DNA of 64,000 nt from Maridesulfovibrio frigidus DSM 17176 (GCF_000711735.1 NZ_JONL01000004.1:248001-312000); one strand, 5' to 3'; counted from the first letter of the stretch, positions 44,034 through 53,485 are shown. Notes: generated from the sequence alone by a model not told the origin. Numbers and translations are program-made.

Positions 44034-45986
44034 ATGAATTCTATCCGTTTATTTTTAATAATATTTATATTGTCACTCTGCGGATGTGTTCAAACTGGTG
44101 GTGACAATCAAGTCAAAGCCGCTCAAGGCTATTTAGATCTCTCCCGTTGGGATTTTGCTCAGCTTGGCCTAGCTCCACTTGATGGGGATTGGGAATTTTA
44201 TCAGCATTCCATAAATTCTTCAGACTCACCTAGACTATTATTACGCAAGACCAAAAAAGATTTCTTTCCTATTCCTTCAATCTGGCGTGGTGATACTACG
44301 CAAGGTGTTCCGTTGACATCACAAGGTCAGGGGATATACCACCTGCGGGTTCAACTTGCTCCTGAGTCAGGAGCCGACTCCCTGTATATTGCCGGAATGC
44401 TTTCTGTGTGCCGTGTTTGGGTAAATGGGGATTTGGTTGCAGCATCAGGGACTCCCGGAAATAATATTGAGTTGGAAATACCACAAAAACATTTGCTTAC
44501 ACCGAACTTCCCTAGGGCTGGCAGGTATGTCGATATTGTTTTGGAGCTATCTAACTTCCATAATAAAGAAGGAGGAATTAACTCCAGCATACTTATCGGG
44601 ACCCGTGATCAGATTCAGGATTTGATTAATAATCGTCGTATTTCAGGAGCCATCACTGGTGGCGCTCTTCTAATTATGGGGATCTACCATCTCATCATAT
44701 TCCTGATGCTCAGATCTAACAGAGAAAATCTGTATTTCGGATTATTCTGTATTTTATGGTGTATTGGAACCGTTTTCAGTCCTTCATCCGCGTTCTTAGT
44801 CACCAAATTTTTCACTTTCGATTGGGGCTGGTACATAAAGATATGTCTCCTTCCAGCAGGGCTGACAGTTCCCCTGTTGCTGATTTTTTATAATTCACTT
44901 TTCCCCCAAAAGTATGGTGAAAAAGTCAACTTGATATACCTCGTGTTTGGTGGAATTTATATTGTATACATCCTCGTTTCACCGCCAAGTGCATATTCCC
45001 TCGGGCCTTTAGCGTACTTTCTTGTCAGCAGGACTGCGTATGTTTATCTTTTCGCATCCTTTATAAATGATCTGCGTAAAAAACGGAAAGGGGCCATCTA
45101 TCTGGCTCCCGGATATTTAGCACTAGCATGCGCTGAATTGAATGAAGTATTTTTTGACTTTAATATTTTCAATTCTGTAGATTTTGCACCGTACGGAACG
45201 TTTATGTTCATTCTTTCTTACTCACTTTTAATGTCTGCACGATTTTCTGAAACATTATCCAAATACGAAAAGATCTCAGGAGAGTTGGAAACTAGCAAAA
45301 AAGATGAGCATGACCATAAAATTGTCCACGTGCGTCTTTCCAAGATGCTCAATACAGTTGATGAAGCACTGCTCGCTGTTAATAGTGATCTCATTATTGA
45401 TTTTTGCAACGGCTCTTTTGAAAAATTGAGTGGTTTTCAGGATATTAAAATACAGGGCCATCATTTAGTTCAGTTGTTTGAATCAAATGGGCACCACGAA
45501 ATAGAGGACTTACTGCAACTTCTCAGACCGCAGAGTGTTGCAGCCGGTAAAGTAAGGAAGGATAATTTTAAGTTCCCCATCGCGGATGGGAAAATATTGA
45601 ATGCATCTATTTCCATGTGGCAGATGGAAGTGGAGAATGAAACTATCTATGTGATTAGCGTCAGTCCTGCCGCCGTAGTGCTTGATAAACGCCAGCTTGC
45701 TGTGCAGATAATGAATTCTTCTATAGAATGCTGGGAAAAAAGTGCAGATCAAGACAAAGCTAGTTTAGCAACGCAATCCGGGCTGTGGAATGTATATATG
45801 GAAAAAGACGGATACTCACGCACTCAGACCCTTGATCGCTACTTAAGTGAAGAGACTCTTCCAAGTCGTCCAAGATGGAAGAATGTTTATGCAACAGTTG
45901 AGTTTGTTCTGGCTAATACTGCGGCGCGGGATGCAACTTATTTGGAGCTTGAAAAGGGAATTGCGGAGCTAAAAAAGATGTCATGA
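44034..45986 (+). CDS. 7TM-DISM membrane sensor with a PAS domain and no recognised output
   Basis: 650 residues. A signal sequence with a lipobox-like LCGC precedes a periplasmic 7TMR-DISM extracellular domain (DGDWEFYQ...WRGDTTQGVPLTSQGQGIYHLRVQL...VWVNGDLVAASGTPG). Seven membrane segments follow (about 205-405), then a short coiled coil and a PAS-like domain (MLNTVDEALLAVNSDLIIDFCNGSFEKLSGF, about 440-545). The last 100 residues are helical and unassigned; no histidine kinase, GGDEF or phosphatase motif is present. Most relatives end in such outputs, so this one may signal through a partner. The start at 44034 follows a structured leader. The terminator overlaps the stop codon. Confidence 0.8.
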   Translation: MNSIRLFLIIFILSLCGCVQTGGDNQVKAAQGYLDLSRWDFAQLGLAPLDGDWEFYQHSINSSDSPRLLLRKTKKDFFPIPSIWRGDTTQGVPLTSQGQGIYHLRVQLAPESGADSLYIAGMLSVCRVWVNGDLVAASGTPGNNIELEIPQKHLLTPNFPRAGRYVDIVLELSNFHNKEGGINSSILIGTRDQIQDLINNRRISGAITGGALLIMGIYHLIIFLMLRSNRENLYFGLFCILWCIGTVFSPSSAFLVTKFFTFDWGWYIKICLLPAGLTVPLLLIFYNSLFPQKYGEKVNLIYLVFGGIYIVYILVSPPSAYSLGPLAYFLVSRTAYVYLFASFINDLRKKRKGAIYLAPGYLALACAELNEVFFDFNIFNSVDFAPYGTFMFILSYSLLMSARFSETLSKYEKISGELETSKKDEHDHKIVHVRLSKMLNTVDEALLAVNSDLIIDFCNGSFEKLSGFQDIKIQGHHLVQLFESNGHHEIEDLLQLLRPQSVAAGKVRKDNFKFPIADGKILNASISMWQMEVENETIYVISVSPAAVVLDKRQLAVQIMNSSIECWEKSADQDKASLATQSGLWNVYMEKDGYSRTQTLDRYLSEETLPSRPRWKNVYATVEFVLANTAARDATYLELEKGIAELKKMS

Positions 45987-46016
45987 TCAAATATGAAATA
46001 GGACCATGACATCTTT
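45974..46016. terminator. Convergent terminator-like inverted repeat
   Basis: AAAGATGTCATG (45974-45985) and CATGACATCTTT (46005-46016) are perfect 12-bp arms. The left arm overlaps the stop codon of the sensor gene, and the repeat lies between two convergent genes. Confidence 0.65.
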
Positions 46017-46066
46017 GGAATAGACAATTTTTAAGCGCGATCTTTTAAGCTATCTTTTAGTGATCA

Positions 46067-48652
46067 TTAAGCCACTTTGCGGCGTAAGCACACACCTATA
46101 AGAGCCGCAATAAATAGGCCGATAAGTTCGATAGAAAAACTGGCTTGTGGATTTAGCACACAGCCGCTGTCATCGCTGCTACTACTACTGCTGCTCGTAG
46201 AAACTGTTCCGGGAACCACTGGGTCGGTGATTACGCCAAGTGTACTGTTCAGATCATACTCTCCATTATCTTTAACAGAGTAATTGACTGTGTAGGTTCG
46301 CGCTCCCACTAGAGTAGTTGCAGGGTCAATGTATTGTTCGCTGTTAGCTTCATCGGTAATCCAGAAATATCCTTCATCGTCCGGGTTTTTACCTGAGCTG
46401 TAAGTAAAACTTATAGAGGCTTTGTCTGGGAACAATTTGAAAAGAGATACATCCCCAGCCGCGCGCTCTCCAAGGCTTGAGCTGTTGAAGCTGAAATAGG
46501 CAACTTGATTGCTCGTAACAGTTGCCGTGAATTCGTAGACATTTGCTCCGAGCATACTATCCATACCCGGGGTCTCATGCTCAGCTTTAATCTCCTCAGT
46601 GGTCTCGACTCGCTTGGTTACTGAGCTTATCTGAACTGTTGTGCCGCTAGGCTGAACCTGAGTCGCTATTATTGTTTTATCCGTGCACCATGCGGAACTG
46701 TTCGTATTCGGAGTGTTAAATATATAAGCCGCACCAGCGTTTGTAAGGCTATCCTCTGTTTTATCGCTAGCCCCGATAACGCTATAATCTCCGTAAATGG
46801 CTACATCGGAACTCATGGCTGAGTTAGGCTCAGTGTCAGCATCACTAAATGCTTTGACAATTCCCCACTCACCTACATCGGACTGACTTTTAGAATAAAG
46901 GTATGCTCCAAATTTTGAAGAAAGAAGGGCCATATCTCCAGAGATTGACACGTGTTTACCGAAATAAGCATCGGCATAAGAATAATCTGAACCGTCATCT
47001 TTTTGGGCTACAAGAATTTTAACAGCTCCCCACTGATCTGCGCCGCCTTTGTCCTTGGAATAAATGTAAGCCCTGCCTACTGACTCATCTGAGCCGACAT
47101 CATAGTTTGGTGAACCTACGATAAGCAGATCTCCGGAAATATCCATGGAACTACCATAATTGGCTCGCACTTGTCCCGCAAAAACACCCTCTTCATCAGT
47201 TGCTATAATCTTTTTGACTAGCCCCCAATTTTCATCCCCACCTGTGTTTCTAGAAAAGATATAAACAGCTCCAGCTGCGGTCTGTCCGCCCTCGCTCTTG
47301 CCCGGTGCGCTTGAAGCTATGAGATCTCCTGAAACAGCGATACCCGTACTAAATTGTGATCCCATGACGTTGTCGGTAGCTTCGAGGGATTTAGATAGTT
47401 GCCAAGTGTTTGGAACAGCAGAATTAGGAATGTATAAGTAGGCCCTTCCTGCATATACTAAACCGCTGACAGTTTGGCTCTTATACCCTATAAGAAGAAC
47501 GTCTCCGCACACTGCTATGCTGTTAGCAAAATGTCCGTTGTTTGTTGGGGTTTGGGTAATTTTTTGAGCAAATCCCCAAGTGTCATCCCCGCCCTGATTT
47601 CTACTAAAGATGTAAGCTGCGCCCGCTGAAATTGCGCCGCTTACATTGGTATACTTACTTACGAGTGCAAGAGTATCGCCGGAAATGGCTAGAATCTCAG
47701 AAAATTGTAACCCACTATCCACTGATTCTCCGGGGACGTCGCTAGCTGTAATTTTTTTTACAAAACCCCAATTGTTCGTTCCACCTTGATCTTTATAAAA
47801 GATGTACGCCGCACCTGCGTTAGTCTTTGTGCTGACAGTTTGTTTATAGGCTCCAACAACCACAGTCTCTTTATAGATATCAACGGAATACCCAAAATAA
47901 GCATCCGTCTGCGTTTCTCCTGCTCCGGTGTCACTCGCAGTAATTTTCTTTATGTAGGTAATAGTAGGGTCAATTGTAATTGGGTAGGTGGCGCTTGAAT
48001 CGTCCACAGCCCAGACTAGGTTGCCATCAGAAACAGACATGGAGCATGCAAGATCTTTTCCCGCAGCATCCCATCCTTTTATTTCTGAATATCGTACAGA
48101 TTTTTCACCCATAAAATAAATGTCAGACCCTTTTTGTTCAGGGCTAAGGTTGCCGGATGTGCTGAAAAGGAAATTTAATGGACCTGCACCCGCAGGTTTT
48201 TCATTTAAAACTAACCCATGCTCAAGACTGTCACCGTGGTTAATATACCACTCAGTCATATCTTGGCGGATGAGGTTTAGTTTTGTTCCATCAAGAGCGA
48301 GTGACGGCTTCGTTGTTTTTTGCATCACTTCATCGCGGCCTACTGATGAGAGCGATAAAGCGAACCAACTCTCGCCACTTTTAAAACGGGTATCATATTT
48401 GTCTGCGCTCAAATTTAAATTGCCATCCATCGTAGATGAACTGATTGAGCCGTCAGGGTCTTTTTCGAATTTGGACATTTCCTGTTTCAAATGCACTTTT
48501 ATTTTGGCGGAAACGTCTTGTGGAAGCTCACTAGTGCCGGTTTGCAGAGAATAGTCAACAGGAGCAAACGATTGATTAGCCACTGCTGCCATGCAGATAT
48601 TTGGAAGGCTGAGTAAGCCTAAAAGGATGATGGCAAAAGTTGTTTTTTTCAA
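46067..48652 (-). CDS. Secreted FG-GAP-like repeat protein with a CTERM-type sorting tail
   Basis: 861 residues. A Sec signal peptide (MKKTTFAIILLGLLSLPNICMAA) is followed by an N-terminal region of about 210 residues. About seven repeats then have the form FGxSVxIxGDxxxVGAxxxxxxxxxAGAAYIFxxxxGG...WGxVKKI, the FG-GAP/integrin-like pattern that folds as a beta-propeller. After a beta-rich section the C-terminus reads Ser-rich, SGCVLNPQASFSIELIGLFIAALIGVCLRRK: a Cys motif, a hydrophobic helix and basic residues, as in exosortase/rhombosortase-type surface sorting tails. It is likely a cell-surface or secreted adhesion-type protein. No sortase-like partner is visible in the window. Ligand unknown. 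Confidence 0.8.
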   Translation of the reverse strand: MKKTTFAIILLGLLSLPNICMAAVANQSFAPVDYSLQTGTSELPQDVSAKIKVHLKQEMSKFEKDPDGSISSSTMDGNLNLSADKYDTRFKSGESWFALSLSSVGRDEVMQKTTKPSLALDGTKLNLIRQDMTEWYINHGDSLEHGLVLNEKPAGAGPLNFLFSTSGNLSPEQKGSDIYFMGEKSVRYSEIKGWDAAGKDLACSMSVSDGNLVWAVDDSSATYPITIDPTITYIKKITASDTGAGETQTDAYFGYSVDIYKETVVVGAYKQTVSTKTNAGAAYIFYKDQGGTNNWGFVKKITASDVPGESVDSGLQFSEILAISGDTLALVSKYTNVSGAISAGAAYIFSRNQGGDDTWGFAQKITQTPTNNGHFANSIAVCGDVLLIGYKSQTVSGLVYAGRAYLYIPNSAVPNTWQLSKSLEATDNVMGSQFSTGIAVSGDLIASSAPGKSEGGQTAAGAVYIFSRNTGGDENWGLVKKIIATDEEGVFAGQVRANYGSSMDISGDLLIVGSPNYDVGSDESVGRAYIYSKDKGGADQWGAVKILVAQKDDGSDYSYADAYFGKHVSISGDMALLSSKFGAYLYSKSQSDVGEWGIVKAFSDADTEPNSAMSSDVAIYGDYSVIGASDKTEDSLTNAGAAYIFNTPNTNSSAWCTDKTIIATQVQPSGTTVQISSVTKRVETTEEIKAEHETPGMDSMLGANVYEFTATVTSNQVAYFSFNSSSLGERAAGDVSLFKLFPDKASISFTYSSGKNPDDEGYFWITDEANSEQYIDPATTLVGARTYTVNYSVKDNGEYDLNSTLGVITDPVVPGTVSTSSSSSSSDDSGCVLNPQASFSIELIGLFIAALIGVCLRRKVA

Positions 48653-49015
48653 GTTGAATGCTCCTGTTTAAAAGCTGGGTATGAGTGCTTAGAATATGTT
48701 CCAAAAGAAAATTGCGACTGATTTAATGAACTTCATTCCGAGCATAGAACGTACTTGTTCGTATACTAAATGAATAGTGTAATTAATCATCTTGAATAGG
48801 TAGATTGTCAAAGTGTTTACACGTTAACTTACGTGAAAGTACTGCTATGCTACTAATTCTATAGTATTTATTTGAGTTGCGGAGAGGCCTTTTTAAGGGG
48901 TGGTCTGAAATGTTGAGTTTAATACTGTGTATAAGAGGCTGGGAAAGTTCACAATCTTTCATAATAATATAAGGTGAAGTTGAGTTGGTTTGGAATTCTT
49001 TGATGGGTTATTTGA
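48653..49015. other. Intergenic region, nothing recognised
   Basis: AT-rich sequence between two minus-strand genes. It should contain the promoter of the FG-GAP gene and the 3' end of the nuclease-like gene transcript, but I see no clear hairpin, repeat or conserved motif. Confidence 0.4.
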
Positions 49016-50398
49016 CTAGCGTGAAGGTCTGAAGAAATCTATTTCTTGTTCGGTTAGGCGTAGGTGTGCGTTTGCTTGATCTGCGTAGAGATTGAAGATC
49101 ATTATATGCAAGTTTATTTTGCATGAACTATCATTCATGGCTTTCATGGTGAAACTCCATTCGTTTTCATCAAATTTTTTATCATACGATAGAAAGTTGG
49201 AGTGTCCCATAATTATCTTCATTGCCACATTCAGCAATTTTGGAAAATCTTTTATGGTTTTGTTAAATAGAATTAGATTTGCTTTGCCGTCGGTCCAGAA
49301 GTTACATTCAAGGATACAGTCGAGGATTTTTAAAAACCTGTTTTCACTACTCCATATTTTGCAAGTGGACATAAAAGCGCTTTTCCCATTTTGTGAAATG
49401 GATATCGCTGTATTCCCTTCCTTTTCAAAAAGAGCCTTTTCCATGCTGTCTTCAAACTGAATATTCAGGGCTGAAATGATGATGTCACGTAGTTCTATTT
49501 CCTTATGTATTCTAAAAACATTAGCAGTTTCTTCACAATTGCGCCCAACATGTCTAATCATTCTGATGATTTTGATGAAGTCGTCTTTGGTGATACTTGG
49601 CTCATTTGATTTTTCACTATTGTAGTCAAGCGGATAAGATAATTTTTGACGTACATTGATAGGGCAAAAGTCCACAGTTCTTTTTTTGGTTTTCAGATTT
49701 ATGGTAGGATGGTTGCTAAGCATTTCCAACTTCTGGAGTTTGGCTATCCGCTTAGATACTGCTTCTTCTACTGTTTTACGTAATACATCGCGATATTGCC
49801 TAATATCTACATCCTGCCAGTTGAGATATTTTTTAATTTCGTAGAGGTTATGTATAAATTCCGATTTTATTTGATTCTTGTCTGCTAACATTGGGTGGAT
49901 ATATTCTTTTGCTATTTTTCTATTTTTAATGCAGAAAGCCGGACCTCCACCCACGTTGAAACTACTTGGTTGCGATAGCCAAAGCCTTTCATCCCCGGAA
50001 AAGGGAATCTCAATGCGGACTTTAATGCCGTCTACCAAGGGGTGATTGTTTCGGACGAGTGTATCCTCAAGAGGGATATCCGAACTGCTTTTTATGCAAT
50101 TCCTCAGATGATGTACCCGTATAAAATGTTCATATAGTTTCAATTGGTCCAGTGAATTTTTCAGAACCAACCGGGCGACAATTTTATCCGCAGGGATATG
50201 GCGAAAATCTTGTTCATTGATGGATTCCACCTGAGATTTAATGCTTTTTATTTTATTCGCGAGTAATGATGAAAGTTCGTATTCGTTGAAAAGCTTTTTG
50301 TGATTGCACTTTTCCATTTCGGACTCCGTAGTAAGTTCGCCCCGATTTTGTCTTTTTTCGGCTAATTTCGTTGTGGTGGTCGAAGTTGATTCATCCAT
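49016..50398 (-). CDS. Restriction-endonuclease-like protein with altered catalytic residues
   Basis: 460 residues when started at the ATG at 50398; the frame is open to 50746 but that part would overlap fumC and lacks character. The N-terminal part (IPADKIVARLVLKNSLDQLKLYEHF, VRIEIPFSGDERLWLSQPSSF, IKKYLNWQDVDIRQYRDVLRKTVEEAVSKRIAKL) and the C-terminal part (EIELRDIIISALNIQFE...KSAFMSTCKIWSSENRFLKILDCILECNFWTDGKANLILFNK) match a family of large hypothetical proteins with a PD-(D/E)XK-like C-terminal domain, common in genomic islands. The usual GKTDILI...AECKFW reads GNTAISI...STCKIW, so the catalytic Asp and Glu are replaced and only Lys remains. Its lower GC than fumC suggests acquisition. 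No ribosome site is evident. Confidence 0.65.
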   Translation of the reverse strand: MDESTSTTTTKLAEKRQNRGELTTESEMEKCNHKKLFNEYELSSLLANKIKSIKSQVESINEQDFRHIPADKIVARLVLKNSLDQLKLYEHFIRVHHLRNCIKSSSDIPLEDTLVRNNHPLVDGIKVRIEIPFSGDERLWLSQPSSFNVGGGPAFCIKNRKIAKEYIHPMLADKNQIKSEFIHNLYEIKKYLNWQDVDIRQYRDVLRKTVEEAVSKRIAKLQKLEMLSNHPTINLKTKKRTVDFCPINVRQKLSYPLDYNSEKSNEPSITKDDFIKIIRMIRHVGRNCEETANVFRIHKEIELRDIIISALNIQFEDSMEKALFEKEGNTAISISQNGKSAFMSTCKIWSSENRFLKILDCILECNFWTDGKANLILFNKTIKDFPKLLNVAMKIIMGHSNFLSYDKKFDENEWSFTMKAMNDSSCKINLHIMIFNLYADQANAHLRLTEQEIDFFRPSR

Positions 50399-50564
50399 TT
50401 TTATAGGGGGGCAAAATATGCCATTATAATAAAAATATGCATATGGCGTACCAGCTGTTAAGGGGCTTCTGCTATGGTGAAAAGCTCTTCTTATGTTTAT
50501 CTTGAGCTTGTTGTGATATAAGACCAATAGGTTCACCGTAAGAGCTGCTAAAAAAGGGGTAAAA

Positions 50565-51962
50565 ATGAAAAATGGGATAAGAAAAGAAAGCGATAGTATG
50601 GGGACGGTCGATGTTGCTCTGGATAAATATTGGGGCGCGCAAACCCAGAGATCCTTGAAAAATTTCAGTATCGGTTCAGATATAATGCCCCTAGAGATTG
50701 TGCGCGCTCTTGCCATGATCAAGAAAGCTGCGGCTCTTAGTAACATGCAGCTCGGTAAACTTCTTCCCGATCAAGGGAAGCTCATTATTCATGCGGCTGA
50801 AGAGGTTATTGCCGGTAAATTTAATGACCATTTTCCACTGCACGTATGGCAGACAGGTAGTGGTACGCAGACTAATATGAACGTGAATGAAGTTATTTCT
50901 AATCGCGCCATTGAAATTTCAGGTGGCGAAATGGGAAGTAAACATCCCATTCATCCCAATGATCATGTAAATATGTCTCAGTCTTCCAATGATACTTTTC
51001 CTGCTGCAATGCATATCGCAGCGGCGTTATCTGTCAGGGATAAGTTGCGACCTTCATTAGAGAATATGCTTGCAGAACTCCAAACGAAGTCAGAGCTGTG
51101 GAAGGATGTGGTTAAGATTGGCCGTACTCATTTGCAGGACGCAGTTCCCATGACTCTTGGTGATGAGTTTTCAGGTTATGCCGCTTTGATTGAAGACGGA
51201 ATTAAGCGGATTGATAAAATTGCGGATGAATTGCGAGAGCTTGCTCTGGGCGGTACTGCCGTCGGGACGGGGCTTAATGCTGCGCCCGGTTTTGCTAAGC
51301 TTGCAATCGAGCATATTTCTGACATGACGGGAATTGGCTTTCGTCCTGCGGCTAATTATTTTGCGGCCTTATCTGCTCATGATGTGGTGGTAGCTACAAG
51401 CGCTGCGGTGCGCGGAATAACATGTTCACTTATGAAAATAGCAAATGATATAAGATGGCTGGCTTCCGGTCCACGGTGCGGGATTGGTGAGCTTGTGCTA
51501 CCTGCGAATGAACCGGGGTCATCGATTATGCCGGGTAAGATTAATCCTACCCAGTGTGAAGCTATGACTATGGTGGCGGTGCAGGTTATGGGGCTGGATT
51601 CAGCGGTAGCATTTGCCGGTTCGCAGGGTAATTTCGAGCTGAATGTTTTCAAGCCTGTGATGATTTTTAACTTGATTACATCAATTAACCTTATTTCAGA
51701 CAGTGTTGACAGTTTTACCGAACATGCTCTTACCGGATTAAAGCCCGACCTTGGGCGCATCAAATATTATCTCGAGAATTCACTTATGCTTGTAACCGCG
51801 CTTAGCCCTGAAATTGGCTATGATAAAGCCGCAGAGGCCGCGCATCAGGCTTTTGTGGATGGTGGAACCTTAAAGGACACCTGTACCAAGATGGGGCTGA
51901 TAAGTGCAGAAAGGTTCGATGAAATTGTTCAGCCGATGAAGATGGCTAAGCCACAGGGGTAA
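50565..51962 (+). CDS. fumC: Class II fumarate hydratase
   Basis: 465 residues. Family signatures are present throughout: [70 protein letters not shown], and the fumarate-lyase signature [11 protein letters not shown]. It interconverts fumarate and malate in the cytosol; class II is the oxygen-stable, iron-sulfur-free form. GGGG lies before the ATG at 50565. It is monocistronic; the next gene has its own operators. The catalytic Ser and His regions are intact. Confidence 0.96.
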   Translation: MKNGIRKESDSMGTVDVALDKYWGAQTQRSLKNFSIGSDIMPLEIVRALAMIKKAAALSNMQLGKLLPDQGKLIIHAAEEVIAGKFNDHFPLHVWQTGSGTQTNMNVNEVISNRAIEISGGEMGSKHPIHPNDHVNMSQSSNDTFPAAMHIAAALSVRDKLRPSLENMLAELQTKSELWKDVVKIGRTHLQDAVPMTLGDEFSGYAALIEDGIKRIDKIADELRELALGGTAVGTGLNAAPGFAKLAIEHISDMTGIGFRPAANYFAALSAHDVVVATSAAVRGITCSLMKIANDIRWLASGPRCGIGELVLPANEPGSSIMPGKINPTQCEAMTMVAVQVMGLDSAVAFAGSQGNFELNVFKPVMIFNLITSINLISDSVDSFTEHALTGLKPDLGRIKYYLENSLMLVTALSPEIGYDKAAEAAHQAFVDGGTLKDTCTKMGLISAERFDEIVQPMKMAKPQG

Positions 51963-51977
51963 TTTTCTTTTAAATTA

Positions 51978-51996
51978 TTGTTTGACTGTCAAACTA
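51978..51996. promoter_or_regulatory. MarR-type operator, distal copy
   Basis: TTGTTTGA-CTG-TCAAACTA: 8-bp arms with one mismatch. It matches the proximal copy 48 bases downstream (TTGTTTGA-CTA-TCAAACAA). Confidence 0.7.
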
Positions 51997-52025
51997 ATCT
52001 CGTGCAAAGAAGTTTGAAAGACAAG

Positions 52026-52044
52026 TTGTTTGACTATCAAACAA
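52026..52044. promoter_or_regulatory. MarR-type operator, proximal copy
   Basis: TTGTTTGA-CTA-TCAAACAA, perfect 8-bp arms around three bases, ending 16 bases before the start codon of the His-rich membrane protein. Its position over the likely promoter/leader predicts repression, probably by the MarR protein at 52862. Confidence 0.75.
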
Positions 52045-52060
52045 TAATTAGGAGCAAGTA

Positions 52061-52846
52061 ATGGAATTTGAAACTATATTTTTAGTCGCGTTGCAGAGCA
52101 GCCTTTTTCTAGGGCTGATTCATGGAATTAATCCTTGTGGACATTCATGGTTGATTTTAGCCCCGTTTATTTATGGCGAAAAAAAAGGCGGACGCGTGTT
52201 TTCTTTGACCGCAGCCTTTATTATGGGGACGACTCTTGCCTGCCTTGCGATAGGTTTTACTTTAGGATCTATTTCCTTAACCATTCCAGCGTCAATGACC
52301 TACATTGTGGATATGATTACAGTGGGTGTTTTGATCGTGTTGGGGGGTATTTTGATTGTTAAGCCTGAACTCCTTCACAGCCATGACCACGATCATGATC
52401 ACGCCCACCCTCACGACCACAGTGATGATCATGAAAAACCTCACGATCAAGGGCATAACCACAGTCACGATCATGATCATCATCAGATCTCTCACGGGTG
52501 TGGTTGCCCGTGCGGAAGCTCTCATTCTGAATCAAAATCTGCGATACGATGCGCAACATTCTGGGGACTGTTTTCAGTGGGCTTCTTTAACATGATCGTC
52601 CCATGTCCGACTGTGGCAATTATGTACAAGTATGCTTTGGATTCAGGGGATGTCTTTAAGGGAACTGCCGTTTTCGCTAGTTATGCAATCGGGACGGGAA
52701 TAGCTCTTGCCGCAGTAATTTACGCTATTTATAAAGCTGCTGCATTTGTTCGCACGCTTGAGCAGGGCTGGGTTGAGCCGCTTGTAATGAGAACTGCTGG
52801 GGTCATGACTATCGCTTTTGGAATATACAGTTATACAAATATATAA
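52061..52846 (+). CDS. His-rich SafE/NicO-type membrane protein, probable metal or small-molecule exporter
   Basis: 261 residues, about six membrane segments. The first ends in LIHGINPCGHSWLILAPFIYG and a later one in GFFNMIVPCPTVAIMYKYAL, the paired Cys-Pro/Pro-Cys-type helices of the SafE/DsbD/NicO superfamily. Between segments three and four lies a cytoplasmic or periplasmic loop of about 45 residues with some 20 His and many Asp (HDHDHDHAHPHDHSDDH), followed by CGCPCG, suited to bind Ni, Co or Zn. RcnA-type nickel/cobalt exporters have a similar loop. GGAG precedes the ATG. It forms an operon with the following MarR regulator, under paired operators. Confidence 0.75.
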   Translation: MEFETIFLVALQSSLFLGLIHGINPCGHSWLILAPFIYGEKKGGRVFSLTAAFIMGTTLACLAIGFTLGSISLTIPASMTYIVDMITVGVLIVLGGILIVKPELLHSHDHDHDHAHPHDHSDDHEKPHDQGHNHSHDHDHHQISHGCGCPCGSSHSESKSAIRCATFWGLFSVGFFNMIVPCPTVAIMYKYALDSGDVFKGTAVFASYAIGTGIALAAVIYAIYKAAAFVRTLEQGWVEPLVMRTAGVMTIAFGIYSYTNI

Positions 52847-52861
52847 AGTTATGGAGTCCCG

Positions 52862-53278
52862 GTGGTAATTTTAAATAAGCTCAATCATTCGGTTATCGAA
52901 TTTTATGAGAAGCTGTCTTCATGGGAGCATGACATCGTGCGCGGGAAAGGGATTACTTTACCTCAGATGCACACTCTTGAGGTGCTTGGCATCCATAAGC
53001 CCATGCGTATGAAAGAACTCGCGCAACGTATGGGCATAACGACAGGGACTCTGACTGTTCTGGTTGATAGATTAGAAAATAAGGGCTTTGTGCGTCGTAA
53101 ACCTCACGAAAGTGATCGGCGTTCCATTATTGTAGAATTGACTGATTCTGGTGATGTGATGTTTGCGGAACATGACAGGCTTCATCTGCGTTTAATCGAG
53201 GAGTTAACTTCTGAATTGTCAGATTCTGAACGGGAATCTCTTTTGAGTTGTCTGGATAAAATGAATTCCGCTTTTTGA
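52862..53278 (+). CDS. MarR-family transcription regulator
   Basis: 138 residues from a GTG with GGAG upstream. The winged helix-turn-helix is clear: LPQMHTLEVLGIHKPMRMKELAQRMGITTGTLTVLVDRLENKGFVRRKPHESDRRSIIVELTDSGD (about 38-105), flanked by dimerisation helices. It starts 16 bases after the His-rich membrane protein, so it is co-transcribed and probably represses the operon through the two TTGTTTGA-N3-TCAAAC palindromes. The effector molecule is unknown; a metal or toxic small molecule is the natural guess from the partner gene. Confidence 0.9.
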   Translation: MVILNKLNHSVIEFYEKLSSWEHDIVRGKGITLPQMHTLEVLGIHKPMRMKELAQRMGITTGTLTVLVDRLENKGFVRRKPHESDRRSIIVELTDSGDVMFAEHDRLHLRLIEELTSELSDSERESLLSCLDKMNSAF

Positions 53279-53370
53279 TCGTGAAACAGATTCTAATATT
53301 GATGCTTACAACGACATTCTTTTGACAAATTTTGGTGTAAAAGTGGATTTTTATTTCATAAAAACAGAAG

Positions 53371-53389
53371 CTTAAATGGTTATGAACAA
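53371..53389. promoter_or_regulatory. 19-mer shared with the nrdJ upstream region
   Basis: CTTAAATGGTTATGAACAA, identical to the element upstream of nrdJ (7918-7936, minus) and located 12 bases before the DnaA-box-like 9-mer. Part of it also forms ATGAACAA...TTGTTCAT arms across the 9-mer in this copy only. Confidence 0.6.
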
Positions 53390-53401
53390 GAAACGAACAA
53401 C

Positions 53402-53410
53402 TGTGGAAAA
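53402..53410. promoter_or_regulatory. DnaA-box-like site upstream of nrdD
   Basis: TGTGGAAAA (complement TTTTCCACA) differs by one base from the consensus DnaA box and lies 75 bp before the -35 element, matching the nrdJ arrangement. Confidence 0.5.
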
Positions 53411-53485
53411 CTTTTGTTCATACTCTTGTTATCCTTACTCCCGCAAGGGTTTTCAGAGAACTTTCAAGAAATTGTCTAGAAAGTC

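Noticed and set aside
50399-50746. N-terminal extension of the nuclease-like frame into fumC
   Set aside because: It overlaps the well-supported start of fumC on the other strand and the residues are those of an antisense frame.
52292-52595. Frames on both strands within the His-rich loop region
   Set aside because: They are shadows created by the repeated CAC/GAT codons of the His-Asp loop in the real gene.
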